Of a stretch of DNA of 51,688 nucleotides, positions 50,701-51,688 are shown piece after piece (the first letter of the stretch is position 1; each line of letters starts with the position of its first letter). The notes below the pieces were generated by a model. The model saw nothing but the letters and a program-made list of their open reading frames with translations, did not search any database and had not been told where the DNA came from. The stretch is taken from the NCBI RefSeq assembly GCF_000424265.1, contig NZ_AUJO01000025.1:1-51688 (forward strand), read 5' to 3'. The position numbers and the translations under genes are program-made. This DNA comes from Butyrivibrio sp. WCD3002. Lineage in GTDB: Bacteria; Bacillota; Clostridia; Lachnospirales; Lachnospiraceae.

Positions 50701-51688
50701 ATTGGGTTACCTTTGGGAATACTTTTCTTAAGATATTTGCAGCTCCGTTTATGTCTGCATTTGTTATTGTCCCATCGTAGTGCCTGTAAAGTCCACGTTT
50801 TATCCTTTTTCCGGAAAAAACATAGTCAGCATTACTTCCCTTTTTATACACAGGGATTGCATCCATCGCAAGAAAATCCGCTTTGGATGTATAGCTCTCT
50901 TCCGTAAGCGCAAACCTTATCCCGTATTCAGCAAGTTTATATCTAAGCATATCTGCAAATATCAGCATTGGTATCTGCACAAAATTCTGGTTACTGATAT
51001 GCCCCATACCCGCTTCCTGTTTCTGGAATACGTTATGCCCCATCACTACTGCATCTACATGATTATCCCTCGCATAGTCTGCAAGCTGTCTGCTTATCTT
51101 ATGGAACTCATCCTTTATGCGCCTGTTGCGCTTTTCAGTGAGTATACTCATTTTCCTGGTGCGGTATCTGTTATTGCACTTCATGGCACATGATGAGAGC
51201 CGCCCCATTTCTTTGTTGTAGAACTGGTTTACGGACTTTATCAGTCCGCCCTTTATCACAAACGGTTCTGCTCCAAAGTTGTTCGCTACGGCTGCTATAT
51301 TGTCCGTACCAGGATCTATCGACATGACCCTGATATCGGAAATGTCATCTTTTGATGAAAGAGATCTGAGAACATCCTTGTCATCCAAAGGCTCTATACC
51401 CACTGTTAAGACATCGATCACCACATCCATCACAAAGTCCTTACCATGTGGTTTTATCCGCACTTCCTTAAGTTTCCCCCGGGGAAAGTCCCTGCCAAGT
51501 TTTAAAGTATCTGTTGTTCCGGGAAAACGTATATAGGAATCATCCTTTATCCTGCATATCTGATTCGTAAGGATGGCAGTCTTGTATTTTCCCTGGCGTA
51601 CATAACCCGGCATACGGGGACGCCCCGTAAATGCAGATGGTGTCTTGGCGTATGTCTTCACTGCTTCAAAAAATGATTTGTAATCCCT
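50621..51688 (-). CDS. tnpB: TnpB RNA-guided nuclease (IS200/IS605 OrfB), partial
   Basis: At least 355 codons, open at the right edge. The first residues, RDYKSFFEAVKTYAKTPSAF followed by TGRPRMPGY, show that the N-terminal part lies outside; the GTG at 51661 is not the true start. The RuvC-like catalytic residues are in MSIDPGTDNIAAV (Asp), ALTEESYTSKADF (Glu) and TNADINGAANIL (Asp). The usual four-Cys zinc finger between the last two is absent (SKADFLAMDAIPVYKKGS...). TnpB cuts DNA guided by RNA from the element's right end and helps the element persist. No tnpA is visible in the window. Confidence 0.92.
   Translation of the reverse strand, partial: RDYKSFFEAVKTYAKTPSAFTGRPRMPGYVRQGKYKTAILTNQICRIKDDSYIRFPGTTDTLKLGRDFPRGKLKEVRIKPHGKDFVMDVVIDVLTVGIEPLDDKDVLRSLSSKDDISDIRVMSIDPGTDNIAAVANNFGAEPFVIKGGLIKSVNQFYNKEMGRLSSCAMKCNNRYRTRKMSILTEKRNRRIKDEFHKISRQLADYARDNHVDAVVMGHNVFQKQEAGMGHISNQNFVQIPMLIFADMLRYKLAEYGIRFALTEESYTSKADFLAMDAIPVYKKGSNADYVFSGKRIKRGLYRHYDGTITNADINGAANILRKVFPKVTQWDRGIVDMPCSLGCTKHPKGSCRSAA

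Noticed and set aside
50621..51661. GTG 51661 as the start of tnpB
   Set aside because: In-frame codons to the window edge encode RDYKSFFEA, part of the conserved TnpB N-terminal region, so the gene continues beyond the edge.

Overview
The window looks like chromosome from an anaerobic, butyrate-forming Lachnospiraceae bacterium, most likely in or near Butyrivibrio/Pseudobutyrivibrio. The reasons are a complete thl-crt-hbd-bcd-etfB-etfA operon, moderately low G+C, AGGAGG-type ribosome binding sites, and chemotaxis, c-di-GMP and DUF342 genes typical of motile clostridia. The genus is an inference from gene content only. About 45 genes are intact and most lie on the minus strand.

Left part (1-9000). 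A repeat-rich exported protein runs off the left edge. A GNAT acetyltransferase and an M3 oligopeptidase follow. Then comes a decayed integrative element (about 3990-7677) bounded by a perfect 29-bp direct repeat made of the 3' end of tRNA-Lys. It holds a DUF1016 nuclease-like gene, a lone nucleotidyltransferase, a small DUF2688-like protein, an XRE regulator, a 62-aa ORF, the front of a VirD4/TraG coupling protein and the back of a tyrosine integrase, the last two fused by a deletion. Six tRNA genes (Lys, Gln, His, Arg, Gly, Pro) follow on the minus strand, interrupted by 140-bp tandem repeats that carry tRNA-Gly 3' fragments.

Middle-left (9000-20500). Housekeeping genes: a YfcE-type phosphodiesterase, rdgB, a membrane-anchored amidase-like protein that has lost its zinc ligands, and a THUMP rRNA methyltransferase. 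A second tRNA-Arg has a consensus promoter and an unusual 35-bp-arm inverted repeat. Next is a five-gene operon (DUF342 repeat protein, REC/HD-GYP regulator, diacylglycerol kinase, phasin-like protein, AarF kinase), and then mtnA.

Middle (20500-31600). The butyrate operon converts two acetyl-CoA to crotonyl-CoA and then butyryl-CoA, using Bcd-EtfAB, which in anaerobes can bifurcate electrons to ferredoxin. Structured repeats sit between its cistrons. Upstream of it lies a head-to-tail cluster of five DnaA-box-like sequences. After this come long-form hpf, an SH3/NlpC wall hydrolase, trxB and an SDR reductase. Two copies of an interspersed element with compensatory base changes in two stems (21688-21819 and 28069-28196) look like an undescribed structured RNA family.

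Right part (31600-51688). lgt, cheY and a CheX-like protein, an SseB protein, an M18 aminopeptidase, a diguanylate cyclase, a CmpB-like membrane protein, nth, a small unknown, an acidic surface protein, a lipoprotein esterase, and an MFS exporter. The exporter has a 330-nt leader with an operator-like palindrome, possible leader peptides, a strong intrinsic terminator just before the gene and a 10-nt antiterminator match: a candidate attenuation switch. The window ends with an ECF sigma factor and an unknown partner, a GNAT protein, a SPOR-like lipoprotein, a P-loop kinase pseudogene, a methyltransferase, a racemase, and a TnpB gene cut by the right edge, with its right end and guide-RNA scaffold inserted just upstream of the racemase.
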